Assembly (NCBI GenBank): GCA_964019165.1
Contig: OZ025281.1
Coordinates: 4,801,240 to 4,865,239 of the forward strand
Source: Mastigias papua
Taxonomy: Eukaryota; Cnidaria; Scyphozoa; Rhizostomeae; Mastigiidae
Reading direction: 5' to 3'
Length of the DNA: 64,000 nucleotides
In this document: positions 24,974 through 37,400 of the stretch, in pieces
How the letters are laid out: each line of letters starts with the position of its first letter
Numbering within the stretch: position 1 is the stretch's first letter
Translations under genes and position numbers: made by a program
The notes under the pieces: generated by a model
The model's input: the letters and a program-made list of their open reading frames with translations, nothing else
Told to the model about the DNA's origin: nothing
Databases searched by the model: none

Positions 24974-26415
24974 GGTAATTCGGGGTAGAATGAGACGCTT
25001 AAGCTAATATTCTACTCTTGCTCAGCCAGGAATACGTGAATAAAAGAGGACAACATTCATATACTTACTTAAACATATGAACTATTCAACAGCAGAGCAA
25101 TTTTCCCTAACTTTTCATAATTTGAAAATGTCAAGCTTTTCTACAACAGGTATATCGTCTCATTTTGCCCCACATATGGGGCAAAATGAGACACTTCATC
25201 TTCTATGTTTATAACTTTTAAAGAGATACATCTACTAGTTACGTTTTTAAATGATAAGAGGTGGAGGCAAAAGGCATTTTATTCAACAGTTTTAGCAACA
25301 TATTACTAATTGAAATGACTGAAATAAGTATACTTACATTCGAATTAATTTAAGGAAATTTATGAAATTCTTCTGAAAGTTATGTATTGGCGAAAGATCA
25401 ACGAGGTTCGTGGTTATACAAATTAGATGCAAATTACAACAGCAAATCAAAAAGAACAGGGAAGTAGAAATGCGGCCAATGAAAAAATTATAATGTGAAG
25501 ATTCGAAAAGTTAAACATTGTTGCGAAAAACTTTTGTTAAAATAGATCTTTAATCGATGTTTTGATAGGCAGCCACGCACTTTTTTGACAGCTTCGAATG
25601 TCAAATCTAATGTTCTGCTATCTGAAAAAGTTTCGAGCTAACTCTGCTCTGTGAGCAGATGCATTATCCTGTTGACAAACGAAAGTTTTTCTTGATTGCT
25701 ATGGATATTGCGAATGCTTTAAGAACGATTTTCTTGAAGCAAGGAAACATAACATGTTCAATTCAATCTTCATGTTATTGAGTCGTTTTTAAGGCCAAAA
25801 TGGCAATCGTTAGAGAATACCCACTGAAGAAGGATCCGGCAGTTTTTTGCTGAAATAAAAGTTTTTGCTTTTTTATACTCTTTGATAAGTGCGTACCATC
25901 AGAAAACAAAGTCAATTCAACGTATGGTTTCATCTAAGTTAAGAAATACTACTATATACTATGATTCCTACTAGTAGATAAGGGTGGACTTAGTCCATCG
26001 TCTCATTTTGCCCCAGTTTGATAACAGAAGAAAGAAAGAAACTAAGCATAAAATTGTGCATTCCATCATGCTATGGTATTGCGAGTAATATAGAGTTGTA
26101 CGTAACTAAATTCTATAGGGGTTGTATCTCACTCACCTTGAATCATTGGTGCAAAAATTTGAAAAAGTTTTCAATATATTTTCCTTAGCCTTGATAAAAT
26201 TGCTGTTTTAATCATCGATGAATCCGCAAAAACTTCGCTTTTCTCACCTCAGCTTTTCGTTACCACAGAAACAACGGCTGAAAAGCTGAACGAGGGAGTT
26301 CAATTTTTATATCATAGATTGAGCTGATTTGTTTCTCCACCGGACAAACCGAAAATTCATTATGAAAGAAGAAATGTCGCATTTTGCCCGTGTCTCATTT
26401 TGCCCCGAATTACCC
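24974..26415 (-). mobile_element. Decayed Tc1/mariner-superfamily transposon
   Basis: Terminal inverted repeats: the left end reads GGGTAATTCGGGGTAGAATG, and the right end reverse-complemented GGGTAATTCGGGGCAAAATG, both followed by AGAC. TA flanks each side (24972-24973 and 26416-26417), the target duplication typical of this superfamily. On the minus strand near 25640-25690 the frame reads FVCQQDNASAHRAELARNFF, which matches the QDNAxxH box of the DDE/DDD catalytic domain. Upstream on that strand LFSDG resembles the first Asp box. Stops and frameshifts throughout show that the transposase is inactive. The length of 1442 bp is normal for a full mariner-type element. Extra internal copies of the inverted repeat lie at 25157-25192 and 26000-26014. 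Confidence 0.78.
25157..25192. repeat. Perfect palindrome made of the transposon's own terminal repeat
   Basis: Two perfect 15-bp arms (GTCTCATTTTGCCCC and its complement) surround the 6-base spacer ACATAT. The same 15-mer occurs at 26000-26014 and at the right terminus. Confidence 0.95.
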
Positions 26416-26417
26416 TA

Positions 26418-28500
26418 ACTAAGGAACTCCTTCTCAATCCCATAATTTCTTTTCTATGACTTTGCAGCTAATGGCTCTGTGCAGCAATAGTATGACCTGA
26501 ATTCAATAATCCGTAATTTTATCTACTTTTGCTACAATCTCACAAACAATGACAGTACCGTCCAGAATAAGATCAAACATGAAATCTAACTAAGCAGAAA
26601 CAACATAAGATCATAATTGAGATTTGTGGTATTAATTATACATATGCGTACGTTTTCATGTCACCAATACAACTGCCTGTAATATCAGCAGCTGATTACT
26701 ACAGTACAGTGAAAGAGAAGGCAACAAAAATAATATATTTTAACGCAAATTAGAGAGCACAATGCTGTACATGATACGTTTCTCTCTCTGAAAAAGGCGT
26801 CATGGCTTTACAACACTGTTGCTAGACGGTAAGAAGACATCACAAAATATGAAAGCGTTATGAAAAACGTTGTAATCCCTCATTACTATAATGAGTAGTT
26901 AAACTTGCACTAGGATGTGCAAGCACAATATGTTTAGAAGATGTGCTAAATAGCTGTAGTCCCCAACCACCAGGGCGTGGACTTGTGCTGTTACTTGAAT
27001 AGATGGGTACTGAGTCTGGAAGTGCTAGCATATTCCAGTTAAACTTTCAGTTCGTTTATTCAAAATTCAACTAACACAACACTACCAACTATACATACCA
27101 GCTATCTTATCAAAAGTAAAGGAAAACACAGTACAGGGTGATATACTAAAAGCTTACTGCTGGCAGACTAAATAGGTGAGTGTGAATAGCTTCAGTTAGA
27201 TCAGAGGTATTTCTTAAAGGAGGGACTCCCTCAATAGACAAGCTAATAGAGGAGGGAACACACCCTACCTAAAAAGAACTAACTTTTTCAGATGTTATCA
27301 GAATAGATGCAGAAAGCCGGTCTTATAAAGGGACCCGGACGCAAGGAAAACACTAAAGGCCCGCCACATCGAGGCCACCCGATGCATGCCTCCATCAAAA
27401 GACACACTCAGAAAACAACAGAAGTCAGAAAGGCTTATTATTGTACAGAAAGTAGAGTTATGTTTCTATGTCCAAAAATGACAATATTATCTTGGTTGCA
27501 TGCCTCTCACTTTAGCGCTAAAAATCTGATCCACGAGCTAACAAAATGAGTAGAGTATACAAATTTGTCTTAGTAGCTACAAGTTGAATTTAATATCATT
27601 GTGCTAAATAGACGTTGGATCTCCAACCCCTCTCCCGGTCTGTAGTACAATTGTGTTGAATTTACAGTTCCGCTGTGAGAAAAAGTTTTAGGACCACTGC
27701 TAAAAAAGCACCTGTAAGCGATGACTCATTTACTTGTTGCTCATGGACCTCAGCTAACAACCAGTAAGTCATCGTGAAGGTACATGCTCTTGAAAAATTA
27801 AATTCAATAAGCAACCTTAAGTCTGGTATCCAGTAGGTAACCAAATGCTGCCACTTGTCGCTACCTACTTTTAACTGCTGCTAGAGTACTACGCCTCTGT
27901 TAAGTCGCCAACTTTCGTTAACTGTCTCTACCTGGTTTTACCTGTCATTGCATTTAATTAATTTGTACTTGCTGCCAATGTAGAACTTGAAATGCCAATG
28001 ACATTCTGGGGAAAAGCTGGCACTAAGCGTTGCCATAATTAAGGACTACTTATTTCCTTAAAGATTTACTGTAGCTGAGCTATATTTAACTGTCGATAGT
28101 TGTCTGTACCTGTCGCTGAAGTTAAAAATTTGTTCGAACTGAGCTACTGGTCGTTAGCTGCGTTTTCATGTCACCAACTATCAATGCATAATGCTTAGGT
28201 ACTATCAATGCATATTGCTTAGGTGTGTTAACAGTGAAACTATAACGACAGATAAATACAGGTAGTGGTAGGTAGCCACAGGTAATCACAGCTGGTAACC
28301 TTATGGAAATGAAGCTTAAAGCAATCTTATCTAGTACTTCATAGTGTAAATGCGTTAAAGCCAGGGTGCATCAAAATCACTTTGTATCTGAGGGTATAAT
28401 TCTGAACAGCAGTAGCGGAATTACCACTTGGGCCATTAAGGTAGACTCTGGGAAGGCCTTCTACCGGAAGGTTTCTTTATGCTGAAGAGCGAAAATTAAT
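26418..28500. other. Intergenic DNA upstream of the first CUB-gene remnant
   Basis: Includes a 24-bp two-copy tandem repeat at about 28177-28223 (ACTATCAATGCATAATGCTT type). No exon 1 counterpart of the CUB family was found here. Confidence 0.5.
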
Positions 28501-29206
28501 CATACATTAACATATTCTAGGAAGTAAATTTGAAATGCTGCCGAGCCCATCTGAGATGTTTCTTTTCATTTTGAGAACACAAAAGAGCATGGAGCAATTT
28601 TGCTCTAATAATGCAGGAAAACCATTTACTATCTTTTCATCCGATGGCTGTACAAGAATTGAGTATCATACTAGAGGAAATGTAGAAGGGGGGGGGGAGG
28701 GTTAACGCTCAATTGCAAATTTAAATCAATCTTCTTCTTCAAGTGTTGTGTCTGGTTTTACAGACATTGACGGTCATGGTTCTCCACTTTTCTCTGTTCT
28801 CAGTCTTTCTCAAGAACTCGGTGTTTGTTCCTTCTTTGTTTGTTACAAATTTATTTAGGCTATCAGCAAATTTTATGCGTTGTCTTCCTCTGCTCTTCTT
28901 TCTTTATATTTTGTCACTCCATATCAGTTTCTCTATACCATCAGTCCTACTCACGAGGCCGAAAAATTTCACTTGTCTTTTTCTGATGGTATTGATGAAG
29001 GATCTTTTATAGCTAGCCATGTTCATTACTTCGGCATTCGTTTTTCTTTTTGTCCATGATATCTTCATGATTCTTCAGATGAACCTTATCTCTACTACTT
29101 CCAATCGCTTTTCTGTGTCTTTGGTTAGGGTCCAGCATTCACACCCGTATAAAAGAACGGACCATACATAAGCTCTCATAACACGGATCTTTGTCGTGAG
29201 ACTTAT

Positions 29207-30223
29207 TCAATTGTTGGTGAAAATGCATTTCATGTTGTTAAACATTGTCTTAGATTGTCCAATTCTCTTCTTCTTGATTTCTGTGTCACACTTGCCATAT
29301 GGAGTGATAGTACAGCCAAGATATTTAAAGGTGTTTACTTGTTTGATTTTGTCTCCTTTACAGGCTATATTGCATTTTGGTATAACAGCTTTTTTCGAAA
29401 TGACCATGCATTCCGTTTTCTTTGCATTAAGTTGTAGTCCTAACTTCTCACTTTCTTCGGTTACTGTTGTTAGAATCGTGTGCAGTTTTTCTTCAGAGTC
29501 TGCGACAAGGACGGTGTCATCTGCATATCTAAGGTTGTTGATGTTGTGATCACCTACACTGATTCCCTCATGATTTTCAATATTTCTTAGAATTATTTCA
29601 CTATACAGATTAAATAGATCAGGCGAGAATACGCAGCCCTGTCTCACACCCCTGCGTAATGGTTTGCATTGACTGATGTCATTGTCCACTCTAATGGCTG
29701 CCTCTTGTTCCCAATATAAGTTTCTGAGGACTCGAAGATCTTTCCCGTCGATGTGTAAGCCTGCCAGAATATCAAACAGATCAGAGTGTCGTACTTTGTC
29801 AAAGCTTTCGAATAATCGATGAAGCAGAGGTACAAGTCTTTCTGGACTTCGATGGATCTTTCCATGAGTGTTTTCAATGCGAAGATTGCATTTCTGGTGC
29901 CTTTGTCTGTCATGAATCCAAATTGTGTTTTTGATATTACTGGAAATATTTTATTTCTCATTCTTTTCATGAGTATTCTAAGGAGATCTTTGGTAAGATG
30001 ACTCATCAGGATAATTGTTCGATGTTGGTCACAATCAGTCATACCCTCTTATTTAGGAATCGCAATGTAGATAGACTTCTTCATATCTGTCGAGATCTCT
30101 CCTGTGTCGTAGATATTGTTTTGTGACTTCCTTAATTCCCACCTCCTCAAGTGCTGGTATCAGTTCAGATGGGATATCATCGGGTCCTGGTGCCTTATTA
30201 TTTTTCATCTTGCTGAACGCAAA
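29207..30223 (-). pseudogene. RTE reverse transcriptase domain (broken)
   Basis: Palm and finger motifs are present across two to three frames: KAPGPDDIP, RNAIFALKTLMERS, the LCFIDYSKA catalytic Asp region, RQGCVFSPDLFN, and RYADDTVLVADS with the paired Asp. NLGLQLNAKKTECMV-like and KYLGCTITPYG segments follow. Stops between the pieces mean that no functional product is made from this copy. Confidence 0.85.
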
Positions 30224-31029
30224 TCATACTTCATCTTCTAAGATTGAAAGACCATTTTCATTGTTAATATGCGGGGGTGGGCCTCTGTCATCATGGTATA
30301 ATTCTTCAATATATTCTGACCATCTGTTAAGAATGTCTTCTTTTTCCATAATTATTTCTCCATCTTTTGCCTTTATACAACCTGGTTTTGTGGATGTTTT
30401 CCTCCCTGTCACATCTTTGATCTTTTTATGCAGACGTTTACTATCAATATTTGCGTTCATTTCAATTTCTGTGCACTGCATATTTATCTATTCTTCCTTG
30501 GCCTCATTACACTTTTTTTAACCAACTTTTCGAGTTCTTTATACTTCTTTTCATCACCATTTGCCTTTCTTCTGTCTTCCATTAGGTCCAAGATCTTCTT
30601 GTTCATGCATAGTTTGTGTTCTTTTTTACCTGAGGTTGGAATACGTTCTATTGCTGCCTCGCTGATGCTATCTTTCGTCATCTGCCATTTTCTTTCGATA
30701 GTGGTCAGTTGATCCAGGCCAGCGAATTTGTTTTCAACTTGGACCTTGTATTTTTCTCTGATTTCTTCGTCAGTTTTTAGCATGTTCATTTGCAGTTTTG
30801 GTGTTTTTTTTTACTTTTGACAACTTTTTCAATTTTAGTCGCATTGTCCCGACAACTGGGACATGATGACTTCCACAATCTGCGTCTGGCATGGACCTAC
30901 AAGATGTTATTGAGTTTCAGAAGTGTTCTTGAATCAGGATGTAGTCTATTTGATTCTTGCTTCTATTATCAGGGCTTTTCCATGTCCAGCATCTTCTTGG
31001 GTGATTTTCAAGCCAAGTGTTCATGACAG

Positions 31030-31708
31030 CTAGCTTTTGTTCTTTGCACCATTCTGCGAGCCGCTCTCCTCTTTCATTCTCTCTCCTATTAAAAATGGGC
31101 CTATTGTCGTTTCATCTTTCCCCTTTTCTACTTTTGAGTTGAAGTCGCCCATTATTGTTCTGATGTCCTGTGACTTTAGTGGTTTCATTGCTGTCTCAAT
31201 ATTTTCGTAGAATTCTTCCTTTTTCTGCATCATCCTTATCAGCTGTTGGCGCAAACACTTGTACTATTCCAATGTCGAAAGGTGTAGCCTTAAGTTTTAC
31301 TATCAAAACTCTGTCATTGACAGTCAAAACTCCTTTGATAGCCTTTGAGATATTTTGATCTAGAATCATGCCAACTCCTCTTTGGTGTTGATCTCCTCCA
31401 GAGTAAAGGAAGGAGTAGTTGTCCGATGTTATATGACCTGCTCCCTTCCATCTGACTTCTGAGAGTCCTAATATGTTAAGATTCATTCTTTCAATTTCCT
31501 GTTTGAGATTATCAAGTTTCCCCTTTTGCAGCATTGTTTGGATGGCCCATGCTCCTATTTTCATTGGCTTCCTGCTGCGGACAGTCACTGGATAACGGTC
31601 GAGGGTTACCTGCCGCACATAATCCATCCTACCGAGCGAGGAACTTCCAGATGAACTGGAAGCCCCCTTCACGCTGTTATACTTAATCTGTTTCTTTCTT
31701 TTCCCCAT
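31030..31708 (-). pseudogene. RTE endonuclease domain (broken)
   Basis: The N-terminal AP-like endonuclease that would nick the target. It reads MGKRKKQ, then about 40 residues later the endonuclease core, with the Glu motif SEVRW, the HQRGVGMIL segment and IMGDFNSKV all visible. A frameshift near 31196-31254 separates the last part. The Asn of the first motif is replaced. Confidence 0.8.
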
Positions 31709-32092
31709 GATTTGTCTTTGCAGTAGATACCTATAGAAGGTTGCAACTACTTTCTATAGGAGCAGTGCTCGTACTGAGCGGGTTGTCTTAGCCATTGTAC
31801 TAATCTTGTAGTATCATCTGCCTAACACATTGAAATGCTGACCAGTTCCCAAAAAACTATTCGGCTTCTCAACACATCATCCGTCACCTGCTTTTCATGA
31901 CTTCACGTAACCCTGATCGGGGGTTAAGTGGGCTCTCAACCTTGCCCAAGGGTCTCCCACAGGCTAGCGGAGGGAAGGAGTCACCTTACTTCTCCTGTTG
32001 GTGAGACGATCTCACCCCGCCACCCAGTTAAATCAATAGCATTAGAATATCTTGGTAGTTTTCCATTTCCCAACTATTGCTAGTAAGTATCA

Positions 32093-34080
32093 GCTTTTGA
32101 TTTGGTGTGTAAGGATTGAGTACATTTTCTAATTCTCCGTAGTTTACATCATTACTGTCTCTTGTCGTGTACTCTAATTCAATAGTAGAACAAGTGATAA
32201 ATCAAGATTGCTTATTGTCATTCTTTTTCGCTCTTTTCTAGAGTTCTTATAGCATCATGGCCTTTTGTGCTTTCACTCTCTTTCACTATTGCATAGACAA
32301 TGTAACACTTAAAATTATCATTAGGATCTATGTGAAGGATTCTTTTTCATTGGTAGTATCTCTTGATCTCTAGACTGTTTATGTGCGAGCAGTAATTATT
32401 AACTCTATTCTGAATTGAAATTGTGAGATTGCTGGTGTTGGCATTACAAATATTTTATTTTTTCCATGACTACTTAAAATTTCATGGAAATATAATGCAA
32501 ACTTCTCCAGCCACAGAAAGTTTGAGAAGCACCTTCGATATTAACATTATATCAAATTTTTATACAAAGGTAGTAGAACAGCAAAATTCAGAAGAAATGC
32601 TAAGAATATACCTAAATTTTTTGTGTTAGAAAAGGATGTGCTTCTATTTAGTATTAAAATGTACGTTAAAAGCAGTGAGGATGGATCCATTCATACAGTA
32701 CCCATCCATTGCCACATCTAAGAATAAGGGAGAATGTCAAGCATACGCTCCACGAAAAGCAAACCCAGTGCAATAAAACCTTTCATTCAAAACTTATCAT
32801 AGCCTTGATTTATAGCTCAAGAAGAAATAAACAGTATAAAAAATGAATATGTTATCCTCCAACATCTATCCTAGAAATATACAATGAGCAACCATGTCTC
32901 ATCGTTTGTCTTCGAACATATAACAGTGCGGAAAGACTCTGTTATGAAATTAAAAGCTGACGTTGAATGTTATCATTAGGCAATTTTCATTGAAAAGAGG
33001 CAGTTTAAGAATCTATCTTAGAGTATTGAAACGTTCTCCTAACTGTTAAGTCATGACTTTTCTTATTTTAAAAAATTGTTATATACGTTGCGCTCAAGTC
33101 TCCCTTCAGAATACAGATAGGCTGGGAATGAGACTTTGTCAAATTGAGGAATCGACAGACCTGTTTGCACCATCTTCAATGATCAGAAACTACCCAGTCA
33201 AGTTTTCTGTAGAGATTTTCCCTACCTAGGTGCTTAGTAAGTTAGCTAAAAAGTTGATTAGAGCTCTCAGTCAATCAAAGATTTGAAACCTATGCTGTGT
33301 TACCCTATTGGGGATAAAAATTGATTCTATGTTGAACTTTAACCTAATTCTATGATTCTAAGTTAATATTTAAACAACTTGTATCATAGACTTGTCACAG
33401 AACATAGAGTAATACAAATCCTCTTTTGCTAGTTAGTTTGGAACTATCTTAATGGAACATAAGTTGCTTATCCTATATAAAATCAAAATTTAATTATTAT
33501 TCACTGAATGTGGATGTTATATGGAAAATATATCAATGAATACTTGAACCAAAGCGATAAGAAAGCACTTCGAGCTCTACACAAACACTACAGTGTGCAA
33601 CATACATATGTTAATTGCTAATGGGTATTCCAAGGAACTTCCCGCATATTGACAGCGTTTGCTCCTGAATACAGAATAATCCTGCCCTCCCGATTGTTAA
33701 TTTTTAAAATTATTTCCAACCACAAGCGTTTATTCCAGCCCCTTCAAGCATTACGTTTTGGAATTTTTTCAGTGAAATAGTGTTTTTCAAAAGGACTAGT
33801 TTTATTTACATAGCGGCCAACTGGACAGTTACTTAATAATGGCATAAACACTACAAATTTAATGTTCTTTAACTTTATTTTCTGACAAATCATGATTAGC
33901 TACGTTTTCCTAGTTGTTCCTCAGAATACCCATGTGTTCTATTTTCCGACCCCTATTTAGTGCCATTCCACTCTTTCCCTTGTTCATGTGATATCCAAGA
34001 CTGTGAACACTGCCGAATGTCCAAGTTAAAAGAACAAATTTTAGTATACAAATACTTGTCTCATTATCTTCATTGCACAA
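32093..34080. other. Sequence between CUB copies 1 and 2
   Basis: The first tens of bases are the shared intron-2 start of copy 1. No exon 3-5 counterparts, RNA or repeat were recognised beyond that. Confidence 0.5.
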
Positions 34081-34162
34081 AATGTTTGCCTTTGTTAACA
34101 GGATGTATAGAATTTCCGGTATGAATGGAAATAAGTGCAGCTACGCACTTCTGAACTGGTAA

Positions 34163-34169
34163 TGAGTCA
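34163..34169 (+). promoter_or_regulatory. AP-1-like site upstream of CUB copy 2
   Basis: TGAGTCA lies 61 bases before the ATG at 34230, inside a block (about 34081-34229) conserved with the region upstream of copy 3. Confidence 0.4.
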
Positions 34170-34229
34170 ATTACTTTGTAAATACCAAGTTTTCAATTCG
34201 ATCGATGAAGGAGCACAGGCTGTAAAGCA

Positions 34230-34498
34230 ATGGACACTGGATTGAAAATTTTTATCCTTTCTACTATTATCGCCGTGGCAGAGTCTTATTGTTATACACA
34301 ATTTCGTACTGCTTACACAAGCAGTAATTTGTACTCTGCTAATTATCCTGGAAGCAACCAGCACTGAACAACTTTTATACAACCTGCAAGGCATTACAGT
34401 TTGCATTACCTTGAAGTATTATGGTCTTCATCACACTTTGATGTAAAGGGTATTATGCCAGAATGCAAAGAGAATTACGTAGAAGTATTTCTCACAAA
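34230..34498 (+). pseudogene. CUB copy 2 exon 1 with in-frame stop
   Basis: Signal peptide (MDTGLKIFILSTIIAVAES) and the first half of CUB 1. The frame stops at codon 46 (TGA, 34365-34367), where copy 3 has Cys. The frame is otherwise conserved to the donor GTAAGA. Confidence 0.85.
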
Positions 34499-37400
34499 GT
34501 AAGACATTATTACTGTTTATTAATTTGATCGCAGACACCTGTCTATACAACATGTTTTCCATATCACTTTACAATACTAAGACTTGTCTTAGTCATTTTA
34601 GGAATACGACAGGGGTAAATTGGGGATTTTTCGCACAGCTGAACTCACCCAAACTTTAGTAACTTGACTTGAACATCGCCAGCACTACGCGGATGTCACA
34701 GATTTCATGAAACAGGAAACAGATACAACTCGTTGCCTCTATTGTAAAACCACATGAGTTTTACCGCAACGAACTAGAACAATCAATACTTCAACGATTA
34801 AGAATACCACGTGATATAACAAATAACACACAGAGATATTAAAATAGCAAAAATACAAACAATTTGGTCCAAAGTCAGTAAGTTTATCAAAGTTCTACGG
34901 TGGTTTCAATACTGCGACTGCAAATGACACCTTCGACAGCCTCCAAAAATAACAATGGTTCTTCTGCTTCCAACAGAACGACAACGAGAACGGCTACTTC
35001 AAAATACAGCAAATACAATACGGCTTCAGCTTACGATTCAATGAACGACTCTTTTGGTTTGCAACTTCCACTTGCGACTTCCAATCATTAACTGCACATG
35101 ACGACTTCGTATAACTGCTTCTACTAGCGACTATTCACGGCAACTTCACATAACAACTGACTTTACTGACAAGTACAGCACAGCATATGGACGACGCATC
35201 TATATTATGAGAACAACAGGTTTACCTTTAAACAATGATATGATAGCAGCAACTGTGGAGATGGATTGTGAATGATAATATGCATGTGAATGGTTACTAA
35301 AGAATGGAACAGAAATTGAACAGAAACGACACCTAAGGCACCATTACATAATTACCATTAAGAAACAAAACTAGTACTCTAGCACTATAGTATCGCCTAT
35401 CCAGTGACTGGGATGCTTCCTCATCACCTAGCACTTTATGAATATCAGGCTTATGTTTAATTGACATTGAAAGATTTGCTCTTTGTGTAAAGACAGATAG
35501 AATGGAAACTTCGATTTTCTTGTTGAACAAAGCCAACTTGAAGCTGGCTATAATAACTCCATAATTCAGTGCTAGCAGTTTATGAGAAGCCCTCCCAAAA
35601 TAGCTACATAACCACGAATATTTTGAATGCTCATCGTTGTTTAATTGTTATTATATTGTGCTAAAATAAGAACCTAGTGCGCTGTAAGCCTTGCACCAAT
35701 CCATCTTTCTCAATGTTACGATACTTAGTTACTGGAAAAATTGCTGCCCTTTGCGCTGTAAAAGTTCTTGTTCGTACTGACCGTGGAAAGCCTCTTGTTC
35801 TTCGTGTTTCTTTAAAGTTTATTGCAGGTTTCGAGAACAATTGAGTTTGAAAATTTGTTTTAAGATAGTTCTTCTTGTCATTACGATGAAGGATTATTGC
35901 TAACTTTTGATCTTGACACAAATGATGTTTTCATGTGTATTGTCATATTGACAAAAGTTCTTTCTTGACCAAAAAATTGGTTGAATCTCCTAGTGAGCAG
36001 GAAGACAATTGCCAAAAGTTCCATAATACTGTATTTTAACGTTACTTTTGAGATCTGTAAGAAATTTTTCTTACAAAGTATTCGCAATCAAATTCAAAAC
36101 TGTCCGAATAATTTCGTCGCAGGAGTGTAATGACATCACAATAACCTGATACACCTGCTCGCACGTCAGACAAGCTTATAATTAGCATTTAAATTAGTAG
36201 ATAGTAAACGTGAAAGCATGCTATGGATATCGCAGTTTTGCTTCTGTCTGTTTGCCATTGTCCTTGTAAATTTGAAGCCTTATACTAGTATGTGGAATGA
36301 TCGAGATGTCTGAAATGAGATATTGAGAAGTAGGGAAGTAGGGCCTGTCGGCTGTTACGACAAAAAAAACTACTTTACTTTCTAGTGCCTAAAGTTCCAT
36401 TCCCCCTCTAAACAGCTTTTGAAAATTTTTCTAATTCCCTCTCCTATTGATAGGCCGGCAAGTAATTTCAGCTCAGTTTGACTTTTAACGTAAAGTTTGA
36501 CATTTTCTATTCGAATAGAACCGTCTGTTTTTTCAAATTTCTCAATTGACAGTTGAAATTTCTAGCTGAAGAGACTGCTACATTAGGCTCTTTTTCAGAG
36601 CCATATAACATATCTGTTAGTATAGCTCACACTGACTTTCTATCACTTAATACTGGATTGCACCAAAATATCGAAGCCCTACTTTTCATGAAATATTTTT
36701 GCTTAATAAAAATGATACCTGCTACTCTCTACTTGAATTTTCCAGAAAAATGCAATCCATCCAGTTAACTCTGCACTTAAGAGTAAACACGATAACTTTA
36801 GATGAGACAAACCTTCGGGACAAAAATTGATCCAAAGCAGTATACGTCCAAAAATTGCTATAAGGCCAAAGTTTTTCATGACCAAGCCATTCGCTAAATT
36901 AATTTTACTTATTTGCTAAGGAACTCGGCCTATTAAGGAAAGAGGAGAATGAATACATAATACCTCAAACGTCATGACTTTATCCCTCTTTCTTTCACAG
37001 GTATCGGAAAATATAGAAATATCTCTTTCGAAACCAACCTCATATTCCATTCCATTCTCTCTGAAATCTATTTCAAGCAGTGGAAAGAATGAGATTCGTT
37101 TAGGAAATTAAATGTCGGATGTAGTAACTGTTTAATCGTCCAAAAGTTTTCCCTCGAAGTATTTTTATATTATTCGTCGAAAGTTTTTGCTCTTTTTTCT
37201 TTTATCTCATTTCTAATCTGTGTTCTTTCACTTTGATTGCTAACTTCTTAGCAACAAACAATTTATAGTGTTTGCTTGCATGCTTACAAACTCAGATTTA
37301 ATTTCGACTACATCGGAACGCCAATCGAGCTTAAAAAAAGTTTAGAAAAAGCGATAAACACTTTTCATCACACTTACTTCCGACACTTGTACCCAATTAT

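Larger units (their letters stand above)
28731..32027 (-). mobile_element. RTE-like non-LTR retrotransposon, near full length, inactive
   Basis: The element lies antisense to the host gene and is flanked by the 10-bp target duplication TTAAATCAAT (28721-28730 and 32028-32037). Minus-strand protein pieces run in order. An AP-endonuclease (31708 to about 31030) has KLDNLKQEIERMNLNILGL, SEVRWKGAGH and IMGDFNSKV. A linker (30789-30224) follows. The reverse transcriptase (about 30223-29207) has KAPGPDDIPSELI, LCFIDYSKA, GVRQGCVFSPDLFN and the catalytic YADD near 29516-29527. A C-terminal thumb (VLLYGCECWTLT, near 29120) ends the series. Frameshifts and stops break it at least four times. The first endonuclease motif reads GAWAIQT where related elements have the catalytic Asn (TWNVRT). 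The 3' end is a GAA-type repeat instead of poly(A), which fits RTE elements. Confidence 0.88.
28576..32092 (+). pseudogene. CUB-receptor family copy 1: exon 2 remnant split by a retrotransposon
   Basis: After a TTTTCATTTTGAG acceptor, 28576-28730 aligns with exon 2 of the two downstream copies: QFCSNNAGKPFT, then SSDGCTRIEYHTRGN. The coding then breaks in a G-run (28688-28697) with frame loss. The exon resumes at 32028 (GAATATCTTGGTAG ...) and runs into the donor context GTAAGTATCAGCTTTTGATT, which is shared with copy 2. Between these lies the RTE-like element at 28731-32027. The preceding intron is also shared with copy 2 (AAGTAAATTT ... GAGCC). No exon 1, 3, 4 or 5 counterparts were recognised nearby, so this is a truncated, dead family member. 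Confidence 0.8.

Noticed and set aside
28743..29549. Plus-strand hydrophobic frames in the RTE region
   Set aside because: Antisense shadows of the minus-strand reverse transcriptase.
34900..35091. Ser/Thr/Asn-rich frame in intron 1 of CUB copy 2
   Set aside because: Low-complexity reading without homologous frame in copy 3.
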